A DNA stretch of 30,420 nucleotides from Gallionella sp. UBA4121 (GTDB lineage: Bacteria > Pseudomonadota > Gammaproteobacteria > Burkholderiales > Gallionellaceae): positions 1-30,420 of the forward strand of contig DFWZ01000043.1 of the NCBI GenBank assembly GCA_002381565.1. The letters are read 5' to 3'. Below, piece after piece: positions 1-8,171 of this stretch. The notes beneath the pieces were generated by a model. The model ran no database searches and had not been told where the DNA came from. It was given only the letters and a program-made list of their open reading frames with translations. Every line of letters starts with the position of its first letter. Within the stretch, counting starts at the first letter, position 1. The position numbers were made by a program, and so were the translations under genes.

Positions 1-20
1 TTTGCAGCGAAGAGGTCAGC

Positions 21-48
21 ATTGTAGAGATTAAAAACATCCTGTCAA
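21..48 (-). promoter_or_regulatory. Sigma70-type promoter reading off the left window edge
   Basis: On the minus strand a perfect -35 hexamer TTGACA (48 to 43) and TACAAT (26 to 21) are separated by 16 bases. Transcription would start near position 14 and run left out of the window. What it drives is not visible; a stable RNA operon or a housekeeping gene would fit such a strong promoter. It lies downstream of the tRNA-fMet gene in the same direction. Confidence 0.55.
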
Positions 49-95
49 GCGACATCCTGAAACATTTAATACATAAATCAACTACAAAATTCGGG

Positions 96-169
<74 letters not shown>

Positions 170-180
170 TCAGAAAACGG

Positions 181-209
181 ACTATAGCAAAGCTCATGAA
201 TACCGTCAA
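181..209 (-). promoter_or_regulatory. Sigma70 promoter of the tRNA-fMet gene
   Basis: Reading the minus strand, TTGACG (209 to 204) and TATAGT (186 to 181) are spaced by exactly 17 bases, and the tRNA 5' end lies 12 bases after the -10 box. That distance suits a short 5' leader removed by RNase P. Confidence 0.85.
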
Positions 210-342
210 ATACTATTTTCTTTTTTTATAATTTGATCGACAACTATGAACTATTAAGCAACTTCATAGGACTATGACTATGGAGTTTCCTTTTGAAACA
301 AGTAACATGCATATCCAAACTTTGTGCATACCGGAGCTTTAC

Positions 343-1443
343 ATGAAGAATACCTCACTTATTCTCGGACTTATTGTCCTGTCTGCCAGCCAACCAAGTT
401 ATGCAGACGAGAATATTGTTGTTAGCGCCAAACAGGTTCAGGCTCTTGGTATCACAACGATCGCCTTACCAGGCAAACAATCCGGTGAAGTTTCCGGCCT
501 GCCCGCTCAAGTCGTTATTCCCAGCAATCAAATGTTTATCATCAGCACCCCTTTACCTGCAATGATCGAACAGACTCTGGTTGGCGTAGGCGATAGTGTC
601 AGGCAAGGTCAGGCTATTGCTCGGCTGCAAAGTCCCGCCCTTGCAGAAGCGCAGCGCGGCTTGCTGCAAGCCAGCGTGCAAAACCGTCTCGCACAAGAAA
701 ACCTCACCCGTGACGAATCCTTATTTAAGGATGGCATTATTTCAGAGAGCCGATATCGCGCCACCCGCAGCCTGGCACTCGAAGCTCAGGCAGCATTATC
801 GGAACGCAAACAGATGCTGCGTGTTTCCGGAATGTCCGATGCTGCGATTGCTCAGTTGCAATCCGGCAACAGTCTGAGCAACTCGCTTACCATGACCTCA
901 CCCATTGATGGTGTCGTGCTAGAAAAAACTGCCAGCGCAGGGCAACGCCTCGACGCTGCGGTGCCAATTTTCAAGATTGCCAAGGTCACTCCGCTCGCAC
1001 TGGAAATTCAGGCGCCGCTGGCTGTCACCCGCGATCTGAACCTGGGTGCGTTGATTACTATTCCGGCTTTCGCTGCCAGCGGAAAACTCACCGCAATTGG
1101 TCACAGCCTGACCGGCACTAATCAGACAGTCTTGTTGCGCGGTGTAATCCTGAAAGGCGCAGACAATCTGCGTCCCGGCCAGTTTGTCGAGGCATCCATC
1201 AGTACCGCCGCCAACGGTTCCGCGCAATGGGATATTCCCAACAGCGCAATCTCACGCATTCAGGGCCGCGCCCTGGTATTCGTGGAAACACCTCAAGGAT
1301 TCCGCGCTCTGGCTGTTCATATTCTTAATGAAGGGGCGCAGAACAGTGTCATCAGCGGCGCACTCAAGGGCGACGAAAAAATTGCCGTGCACGGCGTTTC
1401 AGCGCTCAAGTCGAGCATGATGGGCATCGGCGGGAATAAATAA
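343..1443 (+). CDS. Heavy-metal RND efflux periplasmic adaptor (CusB/CzcB-like)
   Basis: This is a membrane-fusion protein linking an inner-membrane RND pump to an outer-membrane channel. The ATG at 343 is chosen over the ATG at 274 because it has GGAG (333-336) upstream and begins with a clean signal peptide (MKNTSLILG... cut after SYA, about residue 21). The mature part shows the split lipoyl/barrel-sandwich halves (ISTPLPAMIEQTLVGVGDSV and SPIDGVVLEKTASAGQ) flanking an alpha hairpin, then a beta-barrel and a membrane-proximal domain. At 366 residues it is of normal length for the family. No His- or Met-rich metal-binding tail is visible, so the metal is not predictable from this subunit. 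Its stop codon shares one base with the start of the pump gene, which indicates translational coupling. Confidence 0.92.
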   Translation: MKNTSLILGLIVLSASQPSYADENIVVSAKQVQALGITTIALPGKQSGEVSGLPAQVVIPSNQMFIISTPLPAMIEQTLVGVGDSVRQGQAIARLQSPALAEAQRGLLQASVQNRLAQENLTRDESLFKDGIISESRYRATRSLALEAQAALSERKQMLRVSGMSDAAIAQLQSGNSLSNSLTMTSPIDGVVLEKTASAGQRLDAAVPIFKIAKVTPLALEIQAPLAVTRDLNLGALITIPAFAASGKLTAIGHSLTGTNQTVLLRGVILKGADNLRPGQFVEASISTAANGSAQWDIPNSAISRIQGRALVFVETPQGFRALAVHILNEGAQNSVISGALKGDEKIAVHGVSALKSSMMGIGGNK

Positions 1444-4400
1444 TGTTTGCCAAACTCGTCGAATTCGCACTGACTCAGCGCTTGCTGGTGGCCGCGATGA
1501 CGCTGCTGCTGCTGGGCGCGGGTATAGCCTCGTTCCGCGACTTGCCGATTGACGCGTTCCCGGACGTTTCCTCCACCCAAGTCAAACTTATCATGAAGGC
1601 ACCGGGTATGACCCCGGAAGAAGTCGAGGCGCGCATCGTCACGCCCATCGAACTGGAAATGCTGGGCATCCCAAATCAGCGCATCATGCGCTCGATTTCC
1701 AAATACGCGATTGCGGACATCACCATAGATTTCAACGACGGCACCGACATCTACTGGGCGCGTCAGCAGGTCGCCGAGCGCCTGAGTAATGCAGAGCGCG
1801 ATTTGCCGCCCTCAGCTTCCGGCGGCCTTGCCCCCATCACTACACCACTGGGTGAAATGTTCATGTTCACGGTGGAAGGAGACAATGTATCCTTAGAAGA
1901 ACGCCGCACCATTCTGGACTGGGTAATACGCCCGGCACTGCGCACCCTGCCAGGCGTGGCGGATGTCAACTCACTGGGCGGCCTGGCGCGCAGCTTTGAA
2001 GTGGTGCCGGATCACAATGCACTTGCCGCTCATGGCATTTCCTTTGCGATGCTGCAACAGGCGGTGCAAGCCAATAATCGCAACGACGGAGCCGGACGTA
2101 TCAATGACGGCGACGAAGCCCTGCTGGTACGCGCCGAGGGGAGCGTCAAAAACCTGCAGGATCTGCGCAATATCGTCATTGCCAGCCCGTCCGGCAATCC
2201 GGTACGCGTGAGCGATGTAGCCCTTGTGCGCATCGGCAGCATGACGCGTTATGGCGTAGTGACCCAGGACGGCCGTGGCGAAGCGGTCGAAGGCCTGGTG
2301 CTGGGCTTGCGCGGCGCAAATGCACAAAAAGTAGTCGCCGGCGTACAAGCCAAATTACTGGAACTGGCCCCTGCCCTGCCCAAAGGTGTCACGACAAAAG
2401 TTTTTTATGATCGCGGCAGCCTGGTAAACCGGGCGATCGGCACGGTATCGAAAGCCCTTACCGAAGCCATTGTACTGGTCGTCATACTGCTGGTGCTGTT
2501 CTTGGGCAACTTGCGTGCCGCTGTCGTGGTGGCCATCACCTTGCCACTGGCAGTGCTGATCACCTTCATCCTGATGCAACAGTTCGGCATGTCCGCCAAC
2601 CTGATGAGTCTGGGGGGCTTAGCGATCGCCATCGGCATGCTGGTGGATGGCTCGGTGGTGGTGATGGAAAACATCATCAATCATTTAGCCGGCAGGCGCG
2701 ATCACATCCCGCACCTGCACGTCATTTACCGTGCCGTTAAAGAAGTCATCACGCCCGTGGCGGCAGGGGTCGCCATCATCATCATCGTATTCCTGCCGCT
2801 GATGACGCTGCAAGGACTGGAAGGGAAACTTTTCATCCCGGTAGCCCTGACCATCGTGTTCGCCCTGGCAGGCTCCTTGCTGCTGTCGCTGACCATCGTA
2901 CCGATGCTGTCCTCTTTGCTGCTCAAGACGGCCAGCCACGACGAACCCTGGCTGGTACGCCGTGCGATGGCGATTTACGCCCCGCTGCTGGAACGTGCGC
3001 TAAAGCGCGAACGCGTGGTGATTAGCGCAGCCCTTATCATGCTGCTCATCAGCGGCGGCGTGTATACACTGATCGGCAAGGCCTTCATGCCTGAAATGGA
3101 CGAAGGCGATCTGATCATGCAGGTATCCAAACTGCCCTCAATCAACCTCGCACAGACCGCCATCATGGATGAGCGCATTCAGCAAGCCATCCTCAAGGCA
3201 GTGCCTGAAGTAAAAGGCATCGTCTCGCGCGCCGGTGCCGATGAGCTGGGTCTCGATCCGATGGGTTTGAATGAGACCGATAACTTCCTGGTACTCAAAC
3301 CGCAGGCCGAATGGCGCAACAAGGACAAAAGCGTCATCGTCGATAACATCCGCACCGTAATGATGAATTTTCCCGGCGTGGAGTACAGCTTCACTCAGCC
3401 GATCGCCATGCGCGTATCGGAAATGCTCACCGGCGCACGCGGTGATATCGCGATCAAGATATTTGGCACAGACTTGAACAGGCTCAACGAGGCCGCCGAG
3501 CAAATGGTCAATGTGCTGCAAGGCATCCGTGGCAGCGAAGATGTGTTCACCGTAAAGAACAGCGGTGTGCAGTATTTCCGCGTGGAGATTGATCGCCTGG
3601 CTGCGGGTCGATTAGGCCTTACCGTGGACGACATCAGCAATGCGTTGCGCAGCCAGATCGAGGGACAAAACCTGGGCACGGTCATCGAAAATGGTCGACG
3701 CACACCGCTGATCATGCGAGGCGAGGCCGATATACAGCAATCTCCGGCGCTGTTTTCCGCGCTCACCCTGCCGCTACCCAATGGACAAAACGTCCCCTTA
3801 TCGGTTGTTGCAAAACTGGAACGCGTGGATGGCCCTGTGAAAGTGGACAGAGAAAATGGACAACGCATGGTGGTCGTACAAAGCAATGTGAAGGGTCGTG
3901 ACCTGGTCGGTTTTGTTGAAGAAGCCAAAGCCGCCGTCGCAGCCAGGATCAAGCTGCCACAAGGCTACCGCCTGACCTGGGGCGGTCAGTTCGAGAACCA
4001 GCAACGCGCAGCCGCCCGTCTGGCCGTAGTGGTGCCGGTCGCCCTAGGGATGATTTTCATGCTGCTGTTCGCGACCTTCGGCTCGGTCAGGCAGGCTGTC
4101 CTTGTACTGACCAACATTCCCTTCGCACTGATCGGCGGTATCTTTGCTTTGTGGATCAGCGGTGAATATATGTCTGTCCCCGCCTCGGTCGGTTTCATCG
4201 CCCTGTTAGGTATTGCGGTACTCAACGGGGTGGTGATGGTGTCCTACTTCAACCAGTTGCACGCCGAAGGCATGGACATCACGCAAGTGGTGTTTGAAGG
4301 CGCAAAACGCCGTCTGCGCCCGGTACTGATGACCGCCAGCATCACGGCCTTTGGCCTGCTGCCCGTGCTGTTTGCCACCGGCCCCGGATCCGAGATACAG

Positions 4401-4517
4401 AAGCCGCTCGCAGTCGTCGTGACCGGAGGACTGATCAGCTCGACGCTGCTAACGCTGATTATGCTGCCCATCCTGTACCGCCGTTTCGGCCTTGAACGCG
4501 AAAGGATCTCCGCATGA
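1443..4517 (+). CDS. HME-type RND heavy-metal efflux permease (CzcA/CusA-like)
   Basis: This 1024-residue protein is a proton-driven trimeric inner-membrane pump that extrudes metal cations with the adaptor and outer-membrane partners encoded around it. It has the RND plan: a first transmembrane helix, a large periplasmic loop with FPDVSSTQVKL, a six-helix bundle, a second loop and a second bundle. The TM4 motif GLAIAIGMLVDGSVVVMEN has D402 and E409 but Ala at 396, where CzcA has an additional Asp. The second half contains FMPEMDEGDL and the HME-typical SEMLTGARGDIAIKIFG. By alignment from memory, Met in AIMDER matches the first CusA methionine and Glu in SEMLTG replaces the third. Copper/silver versus divalent metal therefore remains open. 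It starts on the last base of the adaptor stop and ends in an ATGA overlap with the next gene. Confidence 0.95.
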   Translation: MFAKLVEFALTQRLLVAAMTLLLLGAGIASFRDLPIDAFPDVSSTQVKLIMKAPGMTPEEVEARIVTPIELEMLGIPNQRIMRSISKYAIADITIDFNDGTDIYWARQQVAERLSNAERDLPPSASGGLAPITTPLGEMFMFTVEGDNVSLEERRTILDWVIRPALRTLPGVADVNSLGGLARSFEVVPDHNALAAHGISFAMLQQAVQANNRNDGAGRINDGDEALLVRAEGSVKNLQDLRNIVIASPSGNPVRVSDVALVRIGSMTRYGVVTQDGRGEAVEGLVLGLRGANAQKVVAGVQAKLLELAPALPKGVTTKVFYDRGSLVNRAIGTVSKALTEAIVLVVILLVLFLGNLRAAVVVAITLPLAVLITFILMQQFGMSANLMSLGGLAIAIGMLVDGSVVVMENIINHLAGRRDHIPHLHVIYRAVKEVITPVAAGVAIIIIVFLPLMTLQGLEGKLFIPVALTIVFALAGSLLLSLTIVPMLSSLLLKTASHDEPWLVRRAMAIYAPLLERALKRERVVISAALIMLLISGGVYTLIGKAFMPEMDEGDLIMQVSKLPSINLAQTAIMDERIQQAILKAVPEVKGIVSRAGADELGLDPMGLNETDNFLVLKPQAEWRNKDKSVIVDNIRTVMMNFPGVEYSFTQPIAMRVSEMLTGARGDIAIKIFGTDLNRLNEAAEQMVNVLQGIRGSEDVFTVKNSGVQYFRVEIDRLAAGRLGLTVDDISNALRSQIEGQNLGTVIENGRRTPLIMRGEADIQQSPALFSALTLPLPNGQNVPLSVVAKLERVDGPVKVDRENGQRMVVVQSNVKGRDLVGFVEEAKAAVAARIKLPQGYRLTWGGQFENQQRAAARLAVVVPVALGMIFMLLFATFGSVRQAVLVLTNIPFALIGGIFALWISGEYMSVPASVGFIALLGIAVLNGVVMVSYFNQLHAEGMDITQVVFEGAKRRLRPVLMTASITAFGLLPVLFATGPGSEIQKPLAVVVTGGLISSTLLTLIMLPILYRRFGLERERISA

Positions 4518-4825
4518 AAGAAATGAATTGTTGTCTGACGCTGGTATGCCATCGCACTTTAGAAGAACGTCTGGTCGATCATCTGCTCGAACATCCGGAC
4601 TGGGTGAGCGGCTTTGCCCTGACCCGCAACGAAGGCGGCAGCCAGAAGGAAAAACTGCCCAGCATGCTCGAACAAGTGCGGGGACGCTCGCAACGCGTCC
4701 AGATCGACACGGTAATGAACCTTGACGATGCGCGCGAACTCATCACCCATCTCAAGCTTGAAGAAGCCAATCCGGAAATAGCCTACTGGATCACGCCGGT
4801 AATCGAGTTCGGGAGGCTGGCATGA
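4514..4825 (+). CDS. DUF3240-like small protein of the metal efflux operon
   Basis: This is a 103-residue cytosolic protein without signal peptide, encoded between the pump and the outer-membrane channel with 4-base ATGA overlaps on both sides, so it is almost certainly co-translated with them. The N-terminus carries a Cys-rich strand (NCCLTLVC) followed by alternating helices and strands (LEERLVDHLLEHPDW, QRVQIDTVMNLDDARELI, AYWITPVIEFG). This suggests a ferredoxin-like or PII/CutA-like fold. Family assignment to DUF3240 is from recognition of its size, sequence style and position. A role as metal sensor or regulator of pump activity is inference; the Cys residues are candidate ligands. There is no DNA-binding motif. 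Confidence 0.8.
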   Translation: MKEMNCCLTLVCHRTLEERLVDHLLEHPDWVSGFALTRNEGGSQKEKLPSMLEQVRGRSQRVQIDTVMNLDDARELITHLKLEEANPEIAYWITPVIEFGRLA

Positions 4826-6120
4826 TAAAAACAGTCGCCAGTCGTCAGTCGTTAGTCGTTAGTCGCAAACCTCAGGTCGTCAGTCTATTGTCAGCACTTA
4901 CGTTAATAAGCGGGATCGCTTGCGCCGCAGAGATCAACCGCCCTGACCTGCCGCCGCCGGCGCAGGTAAAAAGTGCGCTGAGCGAACATCTGCTGGTGCT
5001 GAACGCTGCGAGCGGCCTGAAAATGGAACACGCCAACAAGCGCAGGTGGGACAACGGCCCTTATGAATTTAACCTGCGCGCAGGTTCATCGCAACGCAAT
5101 ATCGCGAACACCGGGCAAAAAATGAAGGAATGGGACGTCGCGCTGGAACGCCCGTTGCGCCTGCCTAATAAAGTCGGCATAGACCAGGAGATTGGTGCTG
5201 CCAGTGTCGGGCGGGCTGAATTCGCAGTCGGCGATGCGCACCATGAAGCCGGGCGTATGCTGCTGAAACTCTGGTTCATCTGGCAACGCGAACAGGCTCA
5301 GGCCACACTATGGCAGCAACAGGTAGACATCCTCAAGCAACAAGCCGCAATGACCAACAGGCGCGTCAAGGCAGGAGACGCGCCAAGACTCGAATTGAAT
5401 CAGGCGCTCGCTGCCGCCGCACAGGCCGGCGTGTCATGGCATCAGGCCCAGATGCGTGCGCAACTGGCAGGTAATGATCTGACGCGATCATTTCCCGCCA
5501 TTCAATTGCCGGAAAAATTAACGCTCGCCATGCCGGCCCCCATCGAGCATGACTTTACGTTCTGGAAGTCACGCATAATGGAAGACAACCACGAACTCGG
5601 CATGGTTCAAGAACAAACTCGCGTGCAACAACTGCTGGCGCAACGCAGCCGCGCCGATCAGATTCCAGACCCGACCGTCGGCATGCGTTTTGCCAATGAA
5701 ATGGGCGGCAATGAAAAAGTGGCGGGACTTTATGTCACGGTACCGCTCTCGCTGGAACACCGGAGTGCCATTGCGGATAGCGTTGAACAACAAGCCGTCA
5801 TCGCGGCCGATCAGGAAGCTTTCGTCAAGCGTCGCCTCGAAGGCGATGTTTATGCGGCGTATCTTCAGGCCGTGAAAAATTTTGACACCTGGCAGCTGGC
5901 ACATGAAGCAGCACAGTCCATCCGCAGTAACGCCGAACTGGCGGCCCGTGCCTATACGCTGGGCGAGGTCAGCCTGCTGGACAGTCTCACCGCGCGCCGC
6001 TTTGCGCTGGAGTCTTCGTTAGCAGAAAACCTGGCACAACTGGATGCCAACGAAGCTCGCTACCGTTTACTGCTGGATGCGCACCAGTTATGGGCACAGG
6101 ATGAAGACGCTCATGATTAA
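4822..6120 (+). CDS. TolC-family outer-membrane efflux channel (CzcC/CusC-like)
   Basis: This 432-residue outer-membrane factor completes the tripartite metal pump. It begins with a signal peptide whose hydrophobic core is SLLSALTLISGIACA. The likely signal peptidase I site is after Ala35. Cys34 is preceded by GIA, a poor lipobox, so a lipoprotein is possible but less likely. The rest is rich in long Ala/Gln/Glu helices typical of the TolC alpha-barrel, in two related halves (one containing WQREQAQATLWQQQVDIL, the other YAAYLQAVKNFDTWQLAHEA). The start codon overlaps the preceding stop (ATGA). The charged n-region is encoded by 7-base tandem repeats (see the repeat at 4832-4894), which is odd. 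No transcription factor for the operon lies in this window. Confidence 0.9.
   Translation: MIKTVASRQSLVVSRKPQVVSLLSALTLISGIACAAEINRPDLPPPAQVKSALSEHLLVLNAASGLKMEHANKRRWDNGPYEFNLRAGSSQRNIANTGQKMKEWDVALERPLRLPNKVGIDQEIGAASVGRAEFAVGDAHHEAGRMLLKLWFIWQREQAQATLWQQQVDILKQQAAMTNRRVKAGDAPRLELNQALAAAAQAGVSWHQAQMRAQLAGNDLTRSFPAIQLPEKLTLAMPAPIEHDFTFWKSRIMEDNHELGMVQEQTRVQQLLAQRSRADQIPDPTVGMRFANEMGGNEKVAGLYVTVPLSLEHRSAIADSVEQQAVIAADQEAFVKRRLEGDVYAAYLQAVKNFDTWQLAHEAAQSIRSNAELAARAYTLGEVSLLDSLTARRFALESSLAENLAQLDANEARYRLLLDAHQLWAQDEDAHD
4832..4894 (+). repeat. Nine imperfect 7-base tandem units inside the TolC signal peptide
   Basis: The DNA reads as consecutive heptamers: cagtcgc, cagtcgt, cagtcgt, tagtcgt, tagtcgc, aaacctc, aggtcgt, cagtcta, ttgtcag. 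The first five are nearly identical and the rest decayed. Because 21 bases are seven codons, the peptide shows a matching seven-residue periodicity (VASRQSL / VVSRKPQ / VVSLLSA). Confidence 0.85.
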
Positions 6121-6133
6121 TCAAGACATCATC

Positions 6134-6148
6134 GGCAGCGCCGCTGCC
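6134..6148 (+). repeat. Short perfect hairpin after the metal efflux operon
   Basis: GGCAGC (6134-6139) and GCTGCC (6143-6148) form a 6-bp stem with a 3-base loop, 13 bases after the channel gene stop. There is no following T tract, so this is a weak terminator candidate at best. It may only protect the mRNA 3' end. Confidence 0.35.
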
Positions 6149-6222
6149 ACATCATAGCCAACTGCATCACACAGCTCCTGACGGGAACTGTACTGCTGAT
6201 GAAACTAAAATTTGGATAACGC

Positions 6223-7044
6223 ATGACACTCATACCCGAAATCAAACCCGAACAATCCGTCGAACTGCTTAAAGAGTTGCATATCCTGACGCGCGACGGC
6301 AAACTCAACCAGGACAGCAGGCGCAAGCTCAAACAAGTCTATCATCTGTTTCATTTCATCGAACCACTGCTAAATGAAGTGCTGGCGGACAAACCAGACC
6401 CCACGCTTGCGGATCACGGTGCGGGCAAATCCTACCTGGGTTTCATCCTTTATGATTTATTCCTGAAGACGCTTGATGCCGGGCATATTTACGGTATCGA
6501 AACACGCGAGGCGCTGGTTGTAAAATCGCAGGAACTGGCAGCCAGGCTGGGGTTTTCGAGGATGTCATTTCTGAATCTGTCGGTCGAAGAATCCACCCAT
6601 TCAACGCAACTACCTGAGCAGATTGATATCGTCACGGCGCTGCACGCCTGTAATACCGCCACCGATGATGCAATCAAATTCGCCCTCTGCAAAAAGGCCC
6701 GCTTTATCGTGCTGGTTCCCTGCTGCCAGGCCGAAGTAGCCTCTGCACTGAACAAACACAAAAACCAGTCTTTCGGTAAAACGCCGCTATCAGAAATCTG
6801 GCGGCATCCTATCCACACCCGCGAATTCGGCAGTCATCTGACCAATGTGCTGCGTTGCCTGCTGCTCGAATCGCACGGCTATCAGGTGACCGTCACAGAA
6901 CTGGTCGGCTGGGAACACTCGATGAAAAACGAACTGATCGTTGCCCGCCACACTGGCAGTCCACGTAAAGATATCAGGCTGCGTCTGGAGTATATCCTGC
7001 AGGAATTAAATCTGGACGCGCTGCGTGACCGGTTCATTTATTAA
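6223..7044 (+). CDS. Class I SAM-dependent methyltransferase (Methyltransf_32-like)
   Basis: This is a 273-residue soluble protein. It has a SAM-binding motif I ADHGAGK (63-69), an acidic end of strand 2 at YGIE (90-93), and the pair HACNTATDD (141-149) and VPCCQ (165-169). These last two resemble the methyltransferase domain found in GSTCD-like and related Methyltransf_32 proteins. The substrate is unknown; nucleic acid or a small molecule are both possible. It stands alone, 102 bases after the metal operon and 158 bases before the hydrolase gene, so co-transcription with either side is uncertain. The ribosome-binding site before the ATG at 6223 is weak (ttggataacgc). No truncation is visible. 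Confidence 0.75.
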   Translation: MTLIPEIKPEQSVELLKELHILTRDGKLNQDSRRKLKQVYHLFHFIEPLLNEVLADKPDPTLADHGAGKSYLGFILYDLFLKTLDAGHIYGIETREALVVKSQELAARLGFSRMSFLNLSVEESTHSTQLPEQIDIVTALHACNTATDDAIKFALCKKARFIVLVPCCQAEVASALNKHKNQSFGKTPLSEIWRHPIHTREFGSHLTNVLRCLLLESHGYQVTVTELVGWEHSMKNELIVARHTGSPRKDIRLRLEYILQELNLDALRDRFIY

Positions 7045-7107
7045 AGCGCCGCACTCCGTTGTACCGGGCACGGATTTGAATGGCTGGGGTTGTTGCCGTG
7101 CATACCC

Positions 7108-7113
7108 TATAAT
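7108..7113 (+). promoter_or_regulatory. Possible -10 box upstream of the hydrolase gene
   Basis: A perfect TATAAT occurs 90 bases before the hydrolase start, but no good -35 hexamer lies 16-18 bases upstream. The same TATAATCA word recurs before the acyl carrier protein gene. Confidence 0.3.
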
Positions 7114-7202
7114 CACCATGCCTTTACCACTCCGGTCGCGGATTAACCGCAATTGTTTGGACGAGTCATGGCTAAACAGATGTCACTTACCAGGTTAAGC
7201 AA

Positions 7203-8006
7203 ATGGATGCAATTACATTAAAAGCAGGCGAACATGCCGTGTTGTTATTCCACGGCCTGCAAAGCAGCCCCGCCGAACTCCAGCCGATTGCCAAGCGGCT
7301 TCATCAGGCCGGATACACGGTACATACGCCTCATATCAGAGGATACGGCTTCATGCACGGTGACACTCCGCGTTCTGTGACGCATTGGCAAGACTGGCAT
7401 GCCTGTGCATTGGCCGAATTTCGTACGCTCAAACAACAGTACAGCACCGTGGCAGTGGGCGGCTTATGTATCGGCTCAACACTCTCCTTGAGCATCGCGG
7501 CAGAACTCGGTGATGAGGTGTCCGCCCTGACATTGCTATCAACCACCCTGTGGTATGACGGCTGGGGCATTCCCTGGTATCGTTTTTTGCGCTACATCGG
7601 CTATTACTCACCCGTTCGCTATCTGTACAGCTACCGTGAACGCGAGCCGTTCGGACTGAAGAACAAACAATTACGCAAATGGATCGCGCGCGAAATGAGC
7701 CACAAGGATTCATCGATCGTCGGCGCCAGCAAGCTTAACCTTCCGGCCATACAGGAAGCCGAGCGCATGATCGCAACGGTGAAGAAATCCATGTGCCGGG
7801 TCACAGCCCCCGCCATCATCATTCACGCCATCGAAGATGAAATCGCCTCACCGCGCAACGCACGCTTCGTCGCTGAACATATCGGCTCCAGGCTGGTTGA
7901 AAGCGTGATGCTGCACAACAGCTACCACATGATCACGGTAGATAATGACAGGGAACAGGTCGCAAATGAAACCATACGATTTTTCAACGCGATTCATCAA
8001 AAATAG
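7203..8006 (+). CDS. Alpha/beta-hydrolase with Cys nucleophile (carboxylesterase/acyltransferase-like)
   Basis: This is a 267-residue cytosolic alpha/beta-hydrolase. It has the oxyanion segment LLFHGLQSSP (14-23), a strand HTPHIRGYG, and a nucleophile elbow GGLCIGS (86-92) in which the usual Ser is Cys89 (codon TGT at 7467). A candidate acid is Asp212 (IEDEIASP) and the catalytic His is His242 (NSYHMITVD). The layout resembles short-chain carboxylesterases of the Est30 type. The Cys elbow recalls PHA synthases and dienelactone hydrolase, where Cys carries a thioester or acyl intermediate. With an acyl carrier protein and a ketosynthase gene next downstream, an acyl-transfer or thioesterase role is attractive, but this is inference. 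There is no signal peptide. The aromatic lid YDGWGIPWYRFLRYIGYY could line an acyl pocket. Confidence 0.8.
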   Translation: MDAITLKAGEHAVLLFHGLQSSPAELQPIAKRLHQAGYTVHTPHIRGYGFMHGDTPRSVTHWQDWHACALAEFRTLKQQYSTVAVGGLCIGSTLSLSIAAELGDEVSALTLLSTTLWYDGWGIPWYRFLRYIGYYSPVRYLYSYREREPFGLKNKQLRKWIAREMSHKDSSIVGASKLNLPAIQEAERMIATVKKSMCRVTAPAIIIHAIEDEIASPRNARFVAEHIGSRLVESVMLHNSYHMITVDNDREQVANETIRFFNAIHQK

Positions 8007-8133
8007 TCTTGCCATATCTGTCAGCACTGAAAATCCAGCCACTGCAAAAAATTTAAAATCCAGCCGGACAACAAGCGGGGTAAACCTGCCTGTTTTACGT
8101 CCTGAAAGTGCATCGTTCAGGCGTGGATTCGGT

Positions 8134-8139
8134 TATAAT
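8134..8139 (+). promoter_or_regulatory. Possible -10 box upstream of the acyl carrier protein gene
   Basis: TATAAT lies 33 bases before the ATG at 8172. No convincing -35 hexamer is present at normal spacing. Given the 165-base gap after the hydrolase, a separate promoter here is plausible. Confidence 0.35.
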
Positions 8140-8171
8140 CAACCCCAAGTAAACATTTAATATCAATTACC

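Noticed and set aside
37..59. Direct repeat acatcctg twice at a 15-base interval, considered as a regulator site
   Set aside because: Only two 8-base copies, with no known binding motif; part of it falls in the -35 region of the left-edge promoter.
227..232. Plus-strand TATAAT upstream of the metal efflux operon
   Set aside because: No -35 hexamer at acceptable spacing. The box lies in a T/A-rich run between divergent genes and could be chance.
4832..4894. CRISPR-like or protein-binding iteron array
   Set aside because: Units are contiguous 7-mers with no spacers and lie in a coding signal peptide.
4822..4930. Lipoprotein signal for the TolC-like channel (Cys34)
   Set aside because: The residues before Cys are GIA rather than a proper lipobox, so ordinary signal peptidase I cleavage is favoured, though not excluded.
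7168..7221. Tiny frame MAKQMSLTRLSKWMQLH overlapping the hydrolase start, as a possible leader peptide
   Set aside because: There is no good ribosome-binding site, no regulatory codon run and no adjacent hairpin pair.
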